DNA from: Pseudomonadota bacterium
GTDB taxonomy: Bacteria; Pseudomonadota; Gammaproteobacteria; Acidithiobacillales; Acidithiobacillaceae
Assembly (NCBI GenBank): GCA_021827445.1
Contig: JAKAVW010000206.1
Location: 1-5,863, forward strand
DNA: 5,863 nucleotides
Direction of reading: 5' to 3'
This document shows, in pieces, positions 1-5,863 of the stretch. Numbering within the stretch: the stretch's first letter is position 1; each line of letters starts with the position of its first letter. The position numbers and the translations under genes are program-made. The notes under the pieces are model-generated. The model worked only from the letters and a program-made list of their open reading frames with translations. It did not search any database and was not told the DNA's origin.

Positions 1-2068
1 CGATCTTGCCTCGGAGGGAATGCTCTGCGCTGCAGATGAACTGGGGCTGGACGATGGCAGCAGCGGGTTGCTGCTTTTGGATGCAGATGCACCCATCGGT
101 GCCGACTTACGCGACTATCTGGGCCTGGACGACCAAGTGCTGACTTTGGGAATAACGCCAAACCGCGGCGACGCGCTCTCCGTGCTGGGTGTGGCGAGAG
201 ATTTATACGCACTCGGTGCGGGCACCCTGCGCAGTCCTCTGGATTCGGCGGCGAAATGTTCCTGGGTGACCTCGGGTCCGGAGACTGGGTCTCCAGCGTC
301 AGACGAATTTCCCGTGCATATTGCGACAGCGGCGCAGGGTGCCTGTCCCTCTTATACCGCGTTGTGGATAGATGGGGTGCCGCAACGTTTGCCAGATCGT
401 CTGCGTGAGCGCTTGCGGCGTGCCGGGCAGCGCTGTATCCATCCGGTGGTTGATCTGTTGAATCTGCACATGTTCGAAACCGGACAGCCGCTGCACGCCT
501 TTGATGCGGAAACCTTGCAAGGAGGGCTCAGCATACGTTGGGCGCAGGACGGAGAGGTTCTCGACGCACTGGATGGCCAGGATTTGCCGTTGGCATCCGA
601 TATGCTGGTGATCGCTGACCATGCCGGTCCGGTGGCTCTGGCGGGCGTTATTGGCGGGCGGCGCACCGCCGTATCTGCACAGACCCACGCTATTGTTTTG
701 GAGTCTGCTTTCTTTCAGCCTAAGGCTATTCAAGGCCGTGCACGCCGCTTGGGCTTGCAGACGGATGCCGCCATGCGCTTCGAGCGCGGTGTCGATTTTG
801 CGCTGGCGCCCGCAGCGGCCGCTGCCGTCCTGACACGGCTGACCACCCTGGGCAAAGCCGATTTACGGGCAACGCGGTCCCATACGGTGCTAGGCCAGTT
901 ACCGGAGCACGCTCCGATTACTTTGCGCCGGGCGCGACTGGCGCGCGTTCTGGGCATGGATTATGAGGATACCGTGGTCGAGACAGTGCTGACTCGTCTG
1001 GGGCTGCGCATTAGCGAGACTCCCGATGGCTGGCAGGCGATTTCGCCAAGCCACCGCTTTGATCTGCGCATTGAGGCCGACTTGATCGAGGAGGTGGGCC
1101 GAATATACGGCTATGAGCGATTGCCCGTGCATCGGCCAGAGGGCACTCTGCAGCCCTTATCTATGGCGCGAGGGCCACAGCAGGCTACGTTACGTGGCAT
1201 CCTGCAAGCGCGTGATTATCACGAGGTAATCACCTATAGTTTTATTTCCCGTCAGGCGCAGGACGCCTTCACCCCGGACGCTGACGCGCCAGCCCTGCTC
1301 AATCCCCTGTCTGCGGATTTGGCCGTCATGCGAGCCAGTCTCTGGCCTGGCCTGATGCAAGCGCTCCAGTTCAATGTGAAGCGGCAGCAGGATCGGGTAC
1401 GGATTTTTGAACTGGGGCGGGTGTTTTCTGCGAATGACCAGCGCCTTGTCCTGGGTGGTTGTATAGTCGGGACCGCAGATCGGGAAGGTTGGGCGCAGCC
1501 ACAGCGTGCGGCCGATTTCTACGACTTGAAGGGTGACGTGAGTGCTTTGCTCACGCTTTGGCCAAAGACAGAATTTTCTTTCCGGACGCTGGACGATCAT
1601 CCGGCGTTGCATCCGGGACAGGCCGCAGGAATTTGGGTGGCAGGTCAGCAGGTGGGTATGCTCGGTGCGTTACATCCGACGCTTGCGGCGGAGTATGACC
1701 TGGACAAATCACCGTTTTTCTTCTATCTGGATGTAGAATGCTTGGAGGGTCTGGCGAATGTCTCCCGGTTCACGCCCTTGTCGCCTTTCCCGGCGTTGCG
1801 GCGGGATATGGCTTTAGTGATCCCGGATGACATTCCGGCGGGGACAGTGCTGAACGTCATGCAGATAACCGCATCGGGTATGGTTAAGGAAATTACGATT
1901 TTTGATCGTTATCAGGGCGCTACTCTGACGGCGGGAACATACAGTCTGGCCTTTGCGTTGCTCTTGCAGGATGCCGAGCGGACACTGACCGACGCAGATG
2001 TACAAGCAGAAATGGATCGGTTGCTGGTTGCCGTGCGGCGACTCGGTTCCATCGAACTCAGGGCATAG
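1..2068 (+). CDS. pheT: Phenylalanine--tRNA ligase beta subunit, 5' end cut off by the window
   Basis: This is the beta chain of the cytoplasmic alpha2-beta2 enzyme that charges tRNA-Phe with phenylalanine; PheS is the catalytic partner. The frame is open from base 2 and 688 codons are visible. E. coli PheT has about 795 residues, so about 105 N-terminal residues, most of the tRNA-binding-like domain, lie to the left. The visible order fits the family. An SEGMLCAADELGL-type segment (about residues 4-16 of the visible part) comes first, then TPNRGDALS. The B3/B4 editing domain follows (about 115-265, with HPVVDLLN and GVIGG). The B5 domain (about 305-375) ends in RFDLRIEADLIEEVGRIYGY, whose acidic residues bind magnesium in the family. 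A catalytic-like core (about 395-575) contains NPLSADLAVMR and RIFELGRVF. The C-terminal anticodon-binding (FDX-ACB) domain spans about 590-688. No frameshift or internal stop is seen. The stop is TAG, 10 bases before ihfA, suggesting one transcript. pheS should lie just upstream. Confidence 0.97.
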   Translation, partial: DLASEGMLCAADELGLDDGSSGLLLLDADAPIGADLRDYLGLDDQVLTLGITPNRGDALSVLGVARDLYALGAGTLRSPLDSAAKCSWVTSGPETGSPASDEFPVHIATAAQGACPSYTALWIDGVPQRLPDRLRERLRRAGQRCIHPVVDLLNLHMFETGQPLHAFDAETLQGGLSIRWAQDGEVLDALDGQDLPLASDMLVIADHAGPVALAGVIGGRRTAVSAQTHAIVLESAFFQPKAIQGRARRLGLQTDAAMRFERGVDFALAPAAAAAVLTRLTTLGKADLRATRSHTVLGQLPEHAPITLRRARLARVLGMDYEDTVVETVLTRLGLRISETPDGWQAISPSHRFDLRIEADLIEEVGRIYGYERLPVHRPEGTLQPLSMARGPQQATLRGILQARDYHEVITYSFISRQAQDAFTPDADAPALLNPLSADLAVMRASLWPGLMQALQFNVKRQQDRVRIFELGRVFSANDQRLVLGGCIVGTADREGWAQPQRAADFYDLKGDVSALLTLWPKTEFSFRTLDDHPALHPGQAAGIWVAGQQVGMLGALHPTLAAEYDLDKSPFFFYLDVECLEGLANVSRFTPLSPFPALRRDMALVIPDDIPAGTVLNVMQITASGMVKEITIFDRYQGATLTAGTYSLAFALLLQDAERTLTDADVQAEMDRLLVAVRRLGSIELRA

Positions 2069-2078
2069 GGAGAATAAT

Positions 2079-2378
2079 ATGGCGGTTACCAAAGCAGAAA
2101 TCGTGGATATGCTGTTCGAGAGTATGGGTCTTAATAAACGGGAGGCCAAAGGTATTGTTGAGGCCTTGTTTGATGGCATTCGTGAGAATCTGGCGCAGGG
2201 TGAAGAGGTGAAGCTGTCTGGTTTTGGCAACTTTACATTGCGCGACAAAAATCCCCGCCCCGGGCGTAACCCCAAGACGGGCGTGGAAATTACCATTACG
2301 GCACGGCGTGTGGTGACTTTCCATCCGAGTCAAAAGCTCAAAGCCTACGTGAATGGTAGCGAACCAGACAACAGCTAA
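2079..2378 (+). CDS. ihfA: Integration host factor subunit alpha
   Basis: IHF is a heterodimer (IhfA plus IhfB) that bends DNA sharply at specific sites and serves recombination, replication start and transcription. The 99-residue product equals the E. coli IhfA length and matches it closely throughout, including VKLSGFGNF (44-52), RPGRNPKTG (60-68) and ITARRVVTF. Pro65 is the residue that intercalates at the DNA kink in IHF. The alpha rather than beta or HU assignment rests on this close match and on the position right after pheT, as in E. coli and Pseudomonas. An in-frame ATG exists upstream at 1998, but it lies inside pheT. The ATG at 2079 has an AGGGAG ribosome binding site (2067-2072) six bases away and gives the family N-terminus MAVTKAEIV. 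The ribosome site overlaps the pheT stop. ihfB must be elsewhere in the genome. Confidence 0.97.
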   Translation: MAVTKAEIVDMLFESMGLNKREAKGIVEALFDGIRENLAQGEEVKLSGFGNFTLRDKNPRPGRNPKTGVEITITARRVVTFHPSQKLKAYVNGSEPDNS

Positions 2379-2805
2379 GGGAAAGACGGGCAAAGACCTC
2401 GCGCCACTCCCCGAGATACCCGAGAAGCGGTATTTTTCGATTAGCGAGGCTGCCCTGCTCTGCGGGGTGAGGGCGCATGTGCTGCGCTACTGGGAGCAGG
2501 AGTTTCCACAGCTTAGTCCGCTGAAAAGAAAAGGTAATCGGCGTTATTATCAGCGCCACGATCTGCTGTTGGCGAGGCAGATTCGCGCCCTGCTGTACGG
2601 TGAAGGCTATACTATCCACGGCGCGCGTGAACGATTGCAAGAGATGATGCGTGCTCCCCGTGGTGAGTTCCGGGAAGAAAGTCATGGGCAACTGAATCTG
2701 GAGATGGCGGATTCCTCTGTCAGTGTTATTGAGGGCCGCAAACGTTGGCAATACTTGCGTCGGGAGTTGTCGGCATTATTGGATTTGTGCGGTCACAGAC
2801 ATTGA
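2353..2805 (+). CDS. MerR-family transcriptional regulator, ihfA-linked type
   Basis: This 150-residue DNA-binding protein has a MerR winged-helix head at about residues 27-98. It opens with RYFSISEAALLCGVRAHVLRYWEQEF and continues through the wing with GNRRYYQRHD, then a helix around IRALLYGEGYTIHGARERL. The head is followed by a loop of about 20 residues and a short helical tail (about 126-146) that probably forms the antiparallel dimer coiled coil. The tail is short and only two cysteines are present (37 and 146), so it lacks the clustered cysteines of metal-sensing MerR proteins and has no effector domain; the ligand is unknown. The start is well fixed: a TGA lies directly upstream at 2350-2352 and no other start precedes the DNA-binding domain. 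The start lies inside ihfA, giving a 26-base overlap, and no good ribosome binding site is visible, which suggests translational coupling to ihfA. Genes of this kind sit between ihfA and a proline tRNA in Pseudomonas, where they also have no firmly known role. Confidence 0.92.
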   Translation: MVANQTTAKGKTGKDLAPLPEIPEKRYFSISEAALLCGVRAHVLRYWEQEFPQLSPLKRKGNRRYYQRHDLLLARQIRALLYGEGYTIHGARERLQEMMRAPRGEFREESHGQLNLEMADSSVSVIEGRKRWQYLRRELSALLDLCGHRH

Positions 2806-2831
2806 CTTGGGTGGTGTTTTGGCGGTACATT
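2802..2831 (+). promoter_or_regulatory. Probable sigma70 promoter of the tRNA-Pro gene
   Basis: TTGACT (2802-2807, five of six to the -35 consensus) and TACATT (2826-2831, four of six to the -10) are 18 bases apart. The next bases, GCGACC, form a G+C-rich discriminator like those of stringently controlled stable-RNA promoters. Transcription would start near 2837-2839, only about 4-6 bases before the mature tRNA. The -35 box contains the TGA stop of the MerR gene, so the promoter overlaps that coding end. The spacing is one base over the ideal, and read-through from the pheT-ihfA side is also possible. Confidence 0.55.
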
Positions 2832-2842
2832 GCGACCTCTTG

Positions 2843-2920
<78 letters not shown>

Positions 2921-2928
2921 TAAATTAA

Positions 2929-2957
2929 ATGGTTACTCCGTAACCATCGGGTTTTTT
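2929..2957 (+). terminator. Intrinsic terminator after tRNA-Pro
   Basis: The arms ATGGTTAC (2929-2936) and GTAACCAT (2940-2947) pair perfectly around a three-base loop. CGGG and then six T residues (2952-2957) follow. The T-run starts four bases after the stem, a little further than is ideal. A smaller CCG/CGG stem (2938-2940 with 2948-2950) would sit almost directly on the T-run, so two foldings compete. Its place, 9 bases after the tRNA CCA end, suits a terminator for the tRNA transcript and any read-through from pheT-ihfA. Confidence 0.68.
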
Positions 2958-3019
2958 CTACAAAAATCCACATCTTCTACAAATTCATACTTTGCTGCTT
3001 GCTTGTAGCGGACGTGTGC

Positions 3020-3043
3020 CAAATATGTGCGATTCCATATTTG
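3020..3043. repeat. Perfect 8-bp inverted repeat upstream of leuA
   Basis: The arms CAAATATG (3020-3027) and CATATTTG (3036-3043) are exact reverse complements separated by eight bases. The two-turn layout suits a dimeric DNA-binding protein; as RNA it would be an A+U-rich, weak hairpin with no T-run after it, so it is unlikely to be a terminator. It lies about 100 bases before the leuA -10 box. Function is not known. Confidence 0.6.
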
Positions 3044-3048
3044 CCGTC

Positions 3049-3060
3049 GGGTTATAACCC
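3049..3060. repeat. 12-bp perfect palindrome upstream of leuA
   Basis: GGGTTATAACCC is fully self-complementary with no spacer, five bases after the 3020-3043 inverted repeat. A gapless palindrome makes a poor RNA hairpin but a good protein-binding site. The closeness of the two dyads hints at a regulatory patch for leuA, though neither has been matched to a known regulator. Confidence 0.55.
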
Positions 3061-3105
3061 ATAGCACCGTCGAGACAATGAATATCCACGTTGAACTGGA
3101 TCGGA

Positions 3106-3134
3106 TTGGCGCATCTTTCGTGAAAACCCGCCAA
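3106..3134. repeat. 6-bp inverted repeat straddling the leuA -35 region
   Basis: TTGGCG (3106-3111) and CGCCAA (3129-3134) are exact reverse complements 17 bases apart. The centre falls at about 3120, on the expected -35 position of the leuA promoter, so a bound protein would touch polymerase. Six-base arms with a free spacer arise by chance fairly easily, so this is a tentative call. Confidence 0.3.
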
Positions 3135-3145
3135 CGCGGTATAAT
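3116..3145 (+). promoter_or_regulatory. Probable leuA promoter
   Basis: A perfect TATAAT lies at 3140-3145, which places the start near 3151-3153 and leaves a leader of about 23 bases before the leuA ATG. The -35 is poor: TTCGTG (3117-3122, 17-base spacer) or TTTCGT (3116-3121, 18-base spacer) matches only the first two consensus bases. A strong -10 with a weak -35 suggests dependence on an activator. A leader this short leaves no room for an attenuator downstream of this start. Confidence 0.6.
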
Positions 3146-3174
3146 CACTGCAAACGATCTGGGAAGGGTGATCC

Positions 3175-4716
3175 ATGAGTCCACCTAAAGAACACTTAAT
3201 CATTTTCGACACCACCTTGCGCGACGGGGAGCAATCGCCGGGCGCAGCCATGACGCGCGATGAAAAATTGCGTATCGCCAAGGCCCTAGAGCGTTTGCAT
3301 GTGGATGTCATCGAGGCGGGCTTTCCCGCCGCCAGCAACGGCGATTTTTCTGCGGTGCAGGCCATCGCCGCGGCGGTGAAGGACAGCCGTATCTGCGCCC
3401 TGGCCCGTGCCCGGGACGAGGATATCCGCCGCGCCGGGGAGGCCATCGCTGGCGCGGCGGCGGGGCGCATCCACACCTTCATCGCCACCAGTCCGGTACA
3501 CATGCAGGCCAAATTGCGCATGTCTCCCGACGAGGTCCTGGATCGGGCGGTGGCTGCGGTGAAGCTTGCCCGGCAGTATTGCGATGACGTGGAGTTTTCG
3601 CCGGAGGATGCCGGGCGTTCCGAAGAGGACTTCCTTTGCCGGGTCATCGAGGCGGTGATCGACGCAGGGGCGCGTACCATCAATATCCCGGATACGGTGG
3701 GTTACAACCTCCCGGACCGCTTCGGGCAACTCATCGCCAACCTGCGCACGCGGGTGCCCAATGCCGACCAGGCGGTCTTCTCCGTCCATTGTCACAATGA
3801 CCTGGGTTTGGCGGTGGCGAACTCGCTGTCGGCGGTGCAGCATGGCGCGCGTCAGGTGGAGTGCACCATCAACGGCCTGGGCGAGCGGGCGGGAAATGCG
3901 GCCCTGGAAGAAATCGTCATGGCCGTGCGGACCCGGACCGATGCCTTCACCTGTGATACCCGTATTGACATCAGCCAGATCATACCCACCAGCAAATTGG
4001 TATCCACCATTACCGGTTTTCCGGTGCAACCCAATAAAGCCATTGTCGGCGCCAATGCTTTTGCCCATGAATCAGGTATTCATCAGGATGGCGTCCTCAA
4101 GCACCGCGAAACCTATGAGATCATGCGTGCCGAGGATGTGGGTTGGACCGCCAACCGCATGACCTTGGGCAAGCTCTCGGGGCGGGCGGCCATGCGGGCA
4201 CGCTTGGGTGCCCTCGGTATCCATCTGGAGGGGGAGGCGTTGAACGCGGTCTTTGCCCGCTTTAAGGACTTGGCCGATCGCAAAGCCGAAATCTTTGACG
4301 AAGATTTGCAGACGCTGGTCAATGAGGATATGCAGGAGGAGCAGGCAGAGCGCTATCGCTTGGGTTATCTGCGTGTCTGCTCGGAGATGGGCACCCATCC
4401 CGAAGCCCGGGTGGAGGTCCTGGTGGAAGGCGTGGCCAAGACCGCGAGTGTCGTGGGTGGAGGGCCGGTGGATGCCGCCTTCAAGGCCATCGAAGCGGTG
4501 GTGGCAAGCGGCGCACAATTATTGTTGTATTCGGTCAATGCCATCACGACCGGCACCGACGCCCAAGGGGAGGTCACGGTGCGTTTGCAGCAGGATGGCC
4601 GCATCGTGAATGGTCAGGGAGCGGATACGGACATCGTCCTCGCCAGCGCCAAGGCCTATCTCTCGGCTTTGAACCGTCTGCAACAACCCCAAGGGCGGCG
4701 GCATCCGCAGATCTAG
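3175..4716 (+). CDS. leuA: 2-isopropylmalate synthase
   Basis: The enzyme condenses acetyl-CoA with 2-oxoisovalerate to give 2-isopropylmalate, the first committed step of leucine synthesis, in the cytoplasm. The 513-residue length matches the common bacterial form of about 510-525. The N-terminal TIM-barrel domain starts with DTTLRDGEQ (12-20), with Asp12 as metal ligand and Arg16 in the active site. It continues with HCHNDLG (205-211), His205 and His207 being metal ligands, and NGLGERAGN (233-241), with Asn241 a metal ligand. HESGIHQDG (298-306) belongs to the linker subdomain. The C-terminal part (about 375-505) is the LeuA dimerisation domain that binds leucine for feedback inhibition; VGGGPVDAAFKAIE lies at 427-440. 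The chosen ATG has a GGGAAGGG ribosome site (3161-3168) six bases away. Homocitrate synthase and citramalate synthase are relatives, but the motif set and length fit LeuA best. It stands alone, with no other leu gene in the window and no clear terminator after it. Its G+C content looks higher than that of pheT. Confidence 0.96.
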   Translation: MSPPKEHLIIFDTTLRDGEQSPGAAMTRDEKLRIAKALERLHVDVIEAGFPAASNGDFSAVQAIAAAVKDSRICALARARDEDIRRAGEAIAGAAAGRIHTFIATSPVHMQAKLRMSPDEVLDRAVAAVKLARQYCDDVEFSPEDAGRSEEDFLCRVIEAVIDAGARTINIPDTVGYNLPDRFGQLIANLRTRVPNADQAVFSVHCHNDLGLAVANSLSAVQHGARQVECTINGLGERAGNAALEEIVMAVRTRTDAFTCDTRIDISQIIPTSKLVSTITGFPVQPNKAIVGANAFAHESGIHQDGVLKHRETYEIMRAEDVGWTANRMTLGKLSGRAAMRARLGALGIHLEGEALNAVFARFKDLADRKAEIFDEDLQTLVNEDMQEEQAERYRLGYLRVCSEMGTHPEARVEVLVEGVAKTASVVGGGPVDAAFKAIEAVVASGAQLLLYSVNAITTGTDAQGEVTVRLQQDGRIVNGQGADTDIVLASAKAYLSALNRLQQPQGRRHPQI

Positions 4717-4824
4717 GGCGCCATGCCATTCTGTCCCAATCCTATGACAACATTCTTCACAAGATCCCCTGTATCGAGTGCTAATGTTCCATTGAAGCTT
4801 CAGGCGCACTGGTCTGATGCTGTC

Positions 4825-4840
4825 TACAATAACGCGTTAT
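4825..4840 (+). promoter_or_regulatory. Probable gst -10 box with overlapping 12-bp palindrome
   Basis: TACAAT (4825-4830) matches five of six -10 bases, but no good -35 stands at 16-18 bases upstream. The palindrome ATAACGCGTTAT (4829-4840) is perfect and covers the end of the -10 box and the expected start near 4836-4838. A protein bound there would block polymerase, so it looks like a repressor operator. A second, shorter palindrome TGAAGCTTCA lies at 4793-4802, just upstream of where the -35 would be. The regulator is unknown, and the promoter itself is tentative. Confidence 0.42.
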
Positions 4841-4882
4841 CGGTATTTTGCTGCCAACCGCTCGGTCAGGAGATGAATTGCC

Positions 4883-5497
4883 ATGAAATTGTATTACAGT
4901 CCCGGTGCATGTTCCCTTTCTCCCCATATCATCCTCAACGAAGGTGGTTTCAGCTTCGACAAGGAAAAGGTGGACCTCGCCAGCAGAAAAACGGAAACCG
5001 GTGCCGACTATACCGCCGTCAACCCCGATGGCTACGTGCCCGCCCTGCGGCTCGATGACGGGCAGGTGCTCACCGAGGGGCCAGCCATTATCCAGTATCT
5101 TGCTGACCGCGTGCCGGAAAAGAAGCTCGCCCCACCCATGGGCACGATAGAACGCTACCGGCTCATGCAATGGCTCAATTTTATCTCTACGGAACTGCAC
5201 AAGGGTTTTTCTCCATTATTCAATCCACAGGCGCATGAGGAATGGAAGGCGGTGGCTACGGCCCAACTCGCGCGGCGCCTGGGCTCTGTCAGCCTGCAGC
5301 TAGAGGGCAAGGATTGGCTGTTGGGCAACGACTTCACGGTGGCCGATGCCTATCTCTTTACGGTGTTGGGCTGGGGCCGGTATGTGGGCATTGAATTGGA
5401 GAGGTGGCCGGTACTCAAGGCGTATCAGGATCGGGTATTTATGCGTCCGGCAGTACAATCGACTCTGAAGGCGGAAGGGCTTCTCCAGGATTCCTGA
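4883..5497 (+). CDS. gst: Beta-class glutathione S-transferase
   Basis: This cytosolic enzyme of 204 residues transfers glutathione to electrophiles, or acts in thiol-disulfide chemistry. It aligns well with the known beta-class enzymes of Proteus mirabilis and E. coli (about 201-203 residues). The thioredoxin-like half (1-80) has Tyr5, the class-typical Cys10 that can form a mixed disulfide with glutathione, Ser11, the cis-proline site VP (52-53) and Glu65 in LTEGPAI. The helical half (about 87-200) has His106 in ELHKGFSPLF, matching the beta-class active-site histidine, and the FTVADAYLF folding motif (151-159) with Asp155. The start has AGGAG (4868-4872) ten bases upstream, slightly far; an ATG at 4873 is out of frame. 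Likely roles are defence against oxidative or electrophile stress, but the physiological substrate cannot be read from sequence. It lies 166 bases after leuA and probably has its own promoter. The next gene starts 59 bases later with no clear terminator between, so the two may be co-transcribed. Confidence 0.95.
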   Translation: MKLYYSPGACSLSPHIILNEGGFSFDKEKVDLASRKTETGADYTAVNPDGYVPALRLDDGQVLTEGPAIIQYLADRVPEKKLAPPMGTIERYRLMQWLNFISTELHKGFSPLFNPQAHEEWKAVATAQLARRLGSVSLQLEGKDWLLGNDFTVADAYLFTVLGWGRYVGIELERWPVLKAYQDRVFMRPAVQSTLKAEGLLQDS

Positions 5498-5556
5498 CAT
5501 CTGATGGTGTCGGCATATGAATTCTCCCATTATTCTCAACGCTTGGAGGAAACAAG

Positions 5557-5863
5557 ATGAGTTCATTGCTTGAGGATATAAAGGGTGCGGTAAATCGGCC
5601 TCGGGCAGGGCAAATGGCCCAGCGCCACCCCATTCAAGTGCGACTAACGGCTGGCGCGGAGCGCGCCTTGGCGATGCATCCCACCCCGCTGCTCGTGGAA
5701 TTGGAGTTGCTTTTTAGCTGCCTGATTCGCAAACGCATGCGCTTTCCCACCGCCCCCCATGCCGACGCCATCCCGGTGTCCGGGACGGACCCGCGCCTGA
5801 CTTTGTATTTCCATCCGGTATGTACCAAGGTCTGCGCCATTGGCGATGCCGACGTCTCGGATC
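5557..5863 (+). CDS. Unrecognised protein, 3' end cut off by the window
   Basis: An open frame with no stop runs from the ATG at 5557 to the window edge, giving 102 visible residues that begin MSSLLEDIKG. The start has a strong GGAGG ribosome site (5545-5549) seven bases away, which is the best evidence that it is a real gene. I do not recognise the family. The visible part is basic near the N-terminus, has a helical hydrophobic stretch LLVELELLFSCLIRKRMRF (45-63), then a strand-like LTLYFHPV (81-88). Cysteines stand at 55, 89 and 93, the last two as C-x3-C. No signal peptide or convincing membrane segment is seen; the hydrophobic stretch is too charged. Codon use resembles its neighbours. 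The gap to gst is 59 bases and may belong to the same transcript. A minus-strand frame at 5634-5840 is judged a shadow of this one. Confidence 0.75.
   Translation, partial: MSSLLEDIKGAVNRPRAGQMAQRHPIQVRLTAGAERALAMHPTPLLVELELLFSCLIRKRMRFPTAPHADAIPVSGTDPRLTLYFHPVCTKVCAIGDADVSD

Larger units (their letters stand above)
2958..3115. other. Non-coding stretch between tRNA-Pro terminator and leuA promoter
   Basis: No convincing gene is seen on either strand. A minus-strand frame of 83 codons crosses the terminator and leuA promoter and has no protein character. The stretch looks richer in A+T than the flanking genes. It holds two perfect dyads, at 3020-3043 and 3049-3060, listed separately. It is not obviously a gene remnant, but I cannot exclude a small RNA. 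Confidence 0.5.

Noticed and set aside
1998..2078. Upstream in-frame ATG that would lengthen IhfA by 27 residues
   Set aside because: It lies within pheT without a ribosome site, while the ATG at 2079 gives the exact family N-terminus and length.
2933..3184. Minus-strand frame of 83 codons between tRNA-Pro and leuA
   Set aside because: It runs through the terminator hairpin and the leuA promoter, has no convincing ribosome site, and its product shows no recognisable protein character.
2985..3683. Minus-strand frame of 232 codons crossing the leuA start
   Set aside because: It is antisense to LeuA and crosses its promoter; the Ala/Ser/Arg-rich product looks like a complement of G+C-rich codons.
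3286..4068. Long minus-strand frame (260 codons) inside leuA
   Set aside because: It is antisense to the conserved LeuA catalytic domain. Long antisense frames are common in G+C-rich genes, and the product has no family features.
4699..4735. GGCAT/ATGCC inverted repeat across the leuA stop as a terminator
   Set aside because: The arms are short, the loop is long and no T-run follows, so it does not meet the pattern of an intrinsic terminator.
5514..5523. Adjoining NdeI-like and EcoRI-like sites (CATATGAATTC) suggesting a cloning scar
   Set aside because: The surrounding sequence continues naturally into a gene with its own ribosome site and no vector sequence is seen, so chance is the simpler reading.

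Overview
The window is an ordinary bacterial chromosomal stretch with every supported gene on the + strand. The gene set and order point to a gammaproteobacterium or a close relative: the end of pheT, then ihfA, a MerR-type regulator and a proline tRNA, an arrangement also known from Pseudomonas. IhfA has the same 99-residue length as the E. coli protein and is very similar along its length. Overall base use, the solitary leuA and the beta-class GST would fit an Acidithiobacillus-like organism, but that genus guess rests on impression only and was not tested.

Region 1 (1-2960) is a translation and nucleoid-protein cluster. It starts inside pheT, with roughly the first 100-110 codons missing to the left. 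ihfA follows after 10 bases, and a MerR-family regulator overlaps the ihfA end by 26 bases. A tRNA-Pro(GGG) gene with encoded CCA comes next. A likely promoter for the tRNA overlaps the regulator's stop codon, and a hairpin plus T-run closes the block.

Region 2 (2961-4716) is a 214-base non-coding stretch followed by leuA, which encodes 2-isopropylmalate synthase, the first committed step of leucine synthesis. The non-coding stretch holds a perfect TATAAT box with a poor -35 and three inverted repeats that no gene explains. leuA stands alone here, with no leuB, leuC or leuD next to it in the window.

Region 3 (4717-5863) holds a complete beta-class glutathione S-transferase. A perfect 12-bp palindrome sits over its likely transcription start region. 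A second gene with a strong ribosome binding site follows; I do not recognise it and it runs off the right edge.

I found no mobile element, CRISPR array, toxin-antitoxin pair or defence system. The points most worth a second look are the palindromes upstream of leuA and gst and the unrecognised partial gene at the right end. I see no convincing undescribed system.
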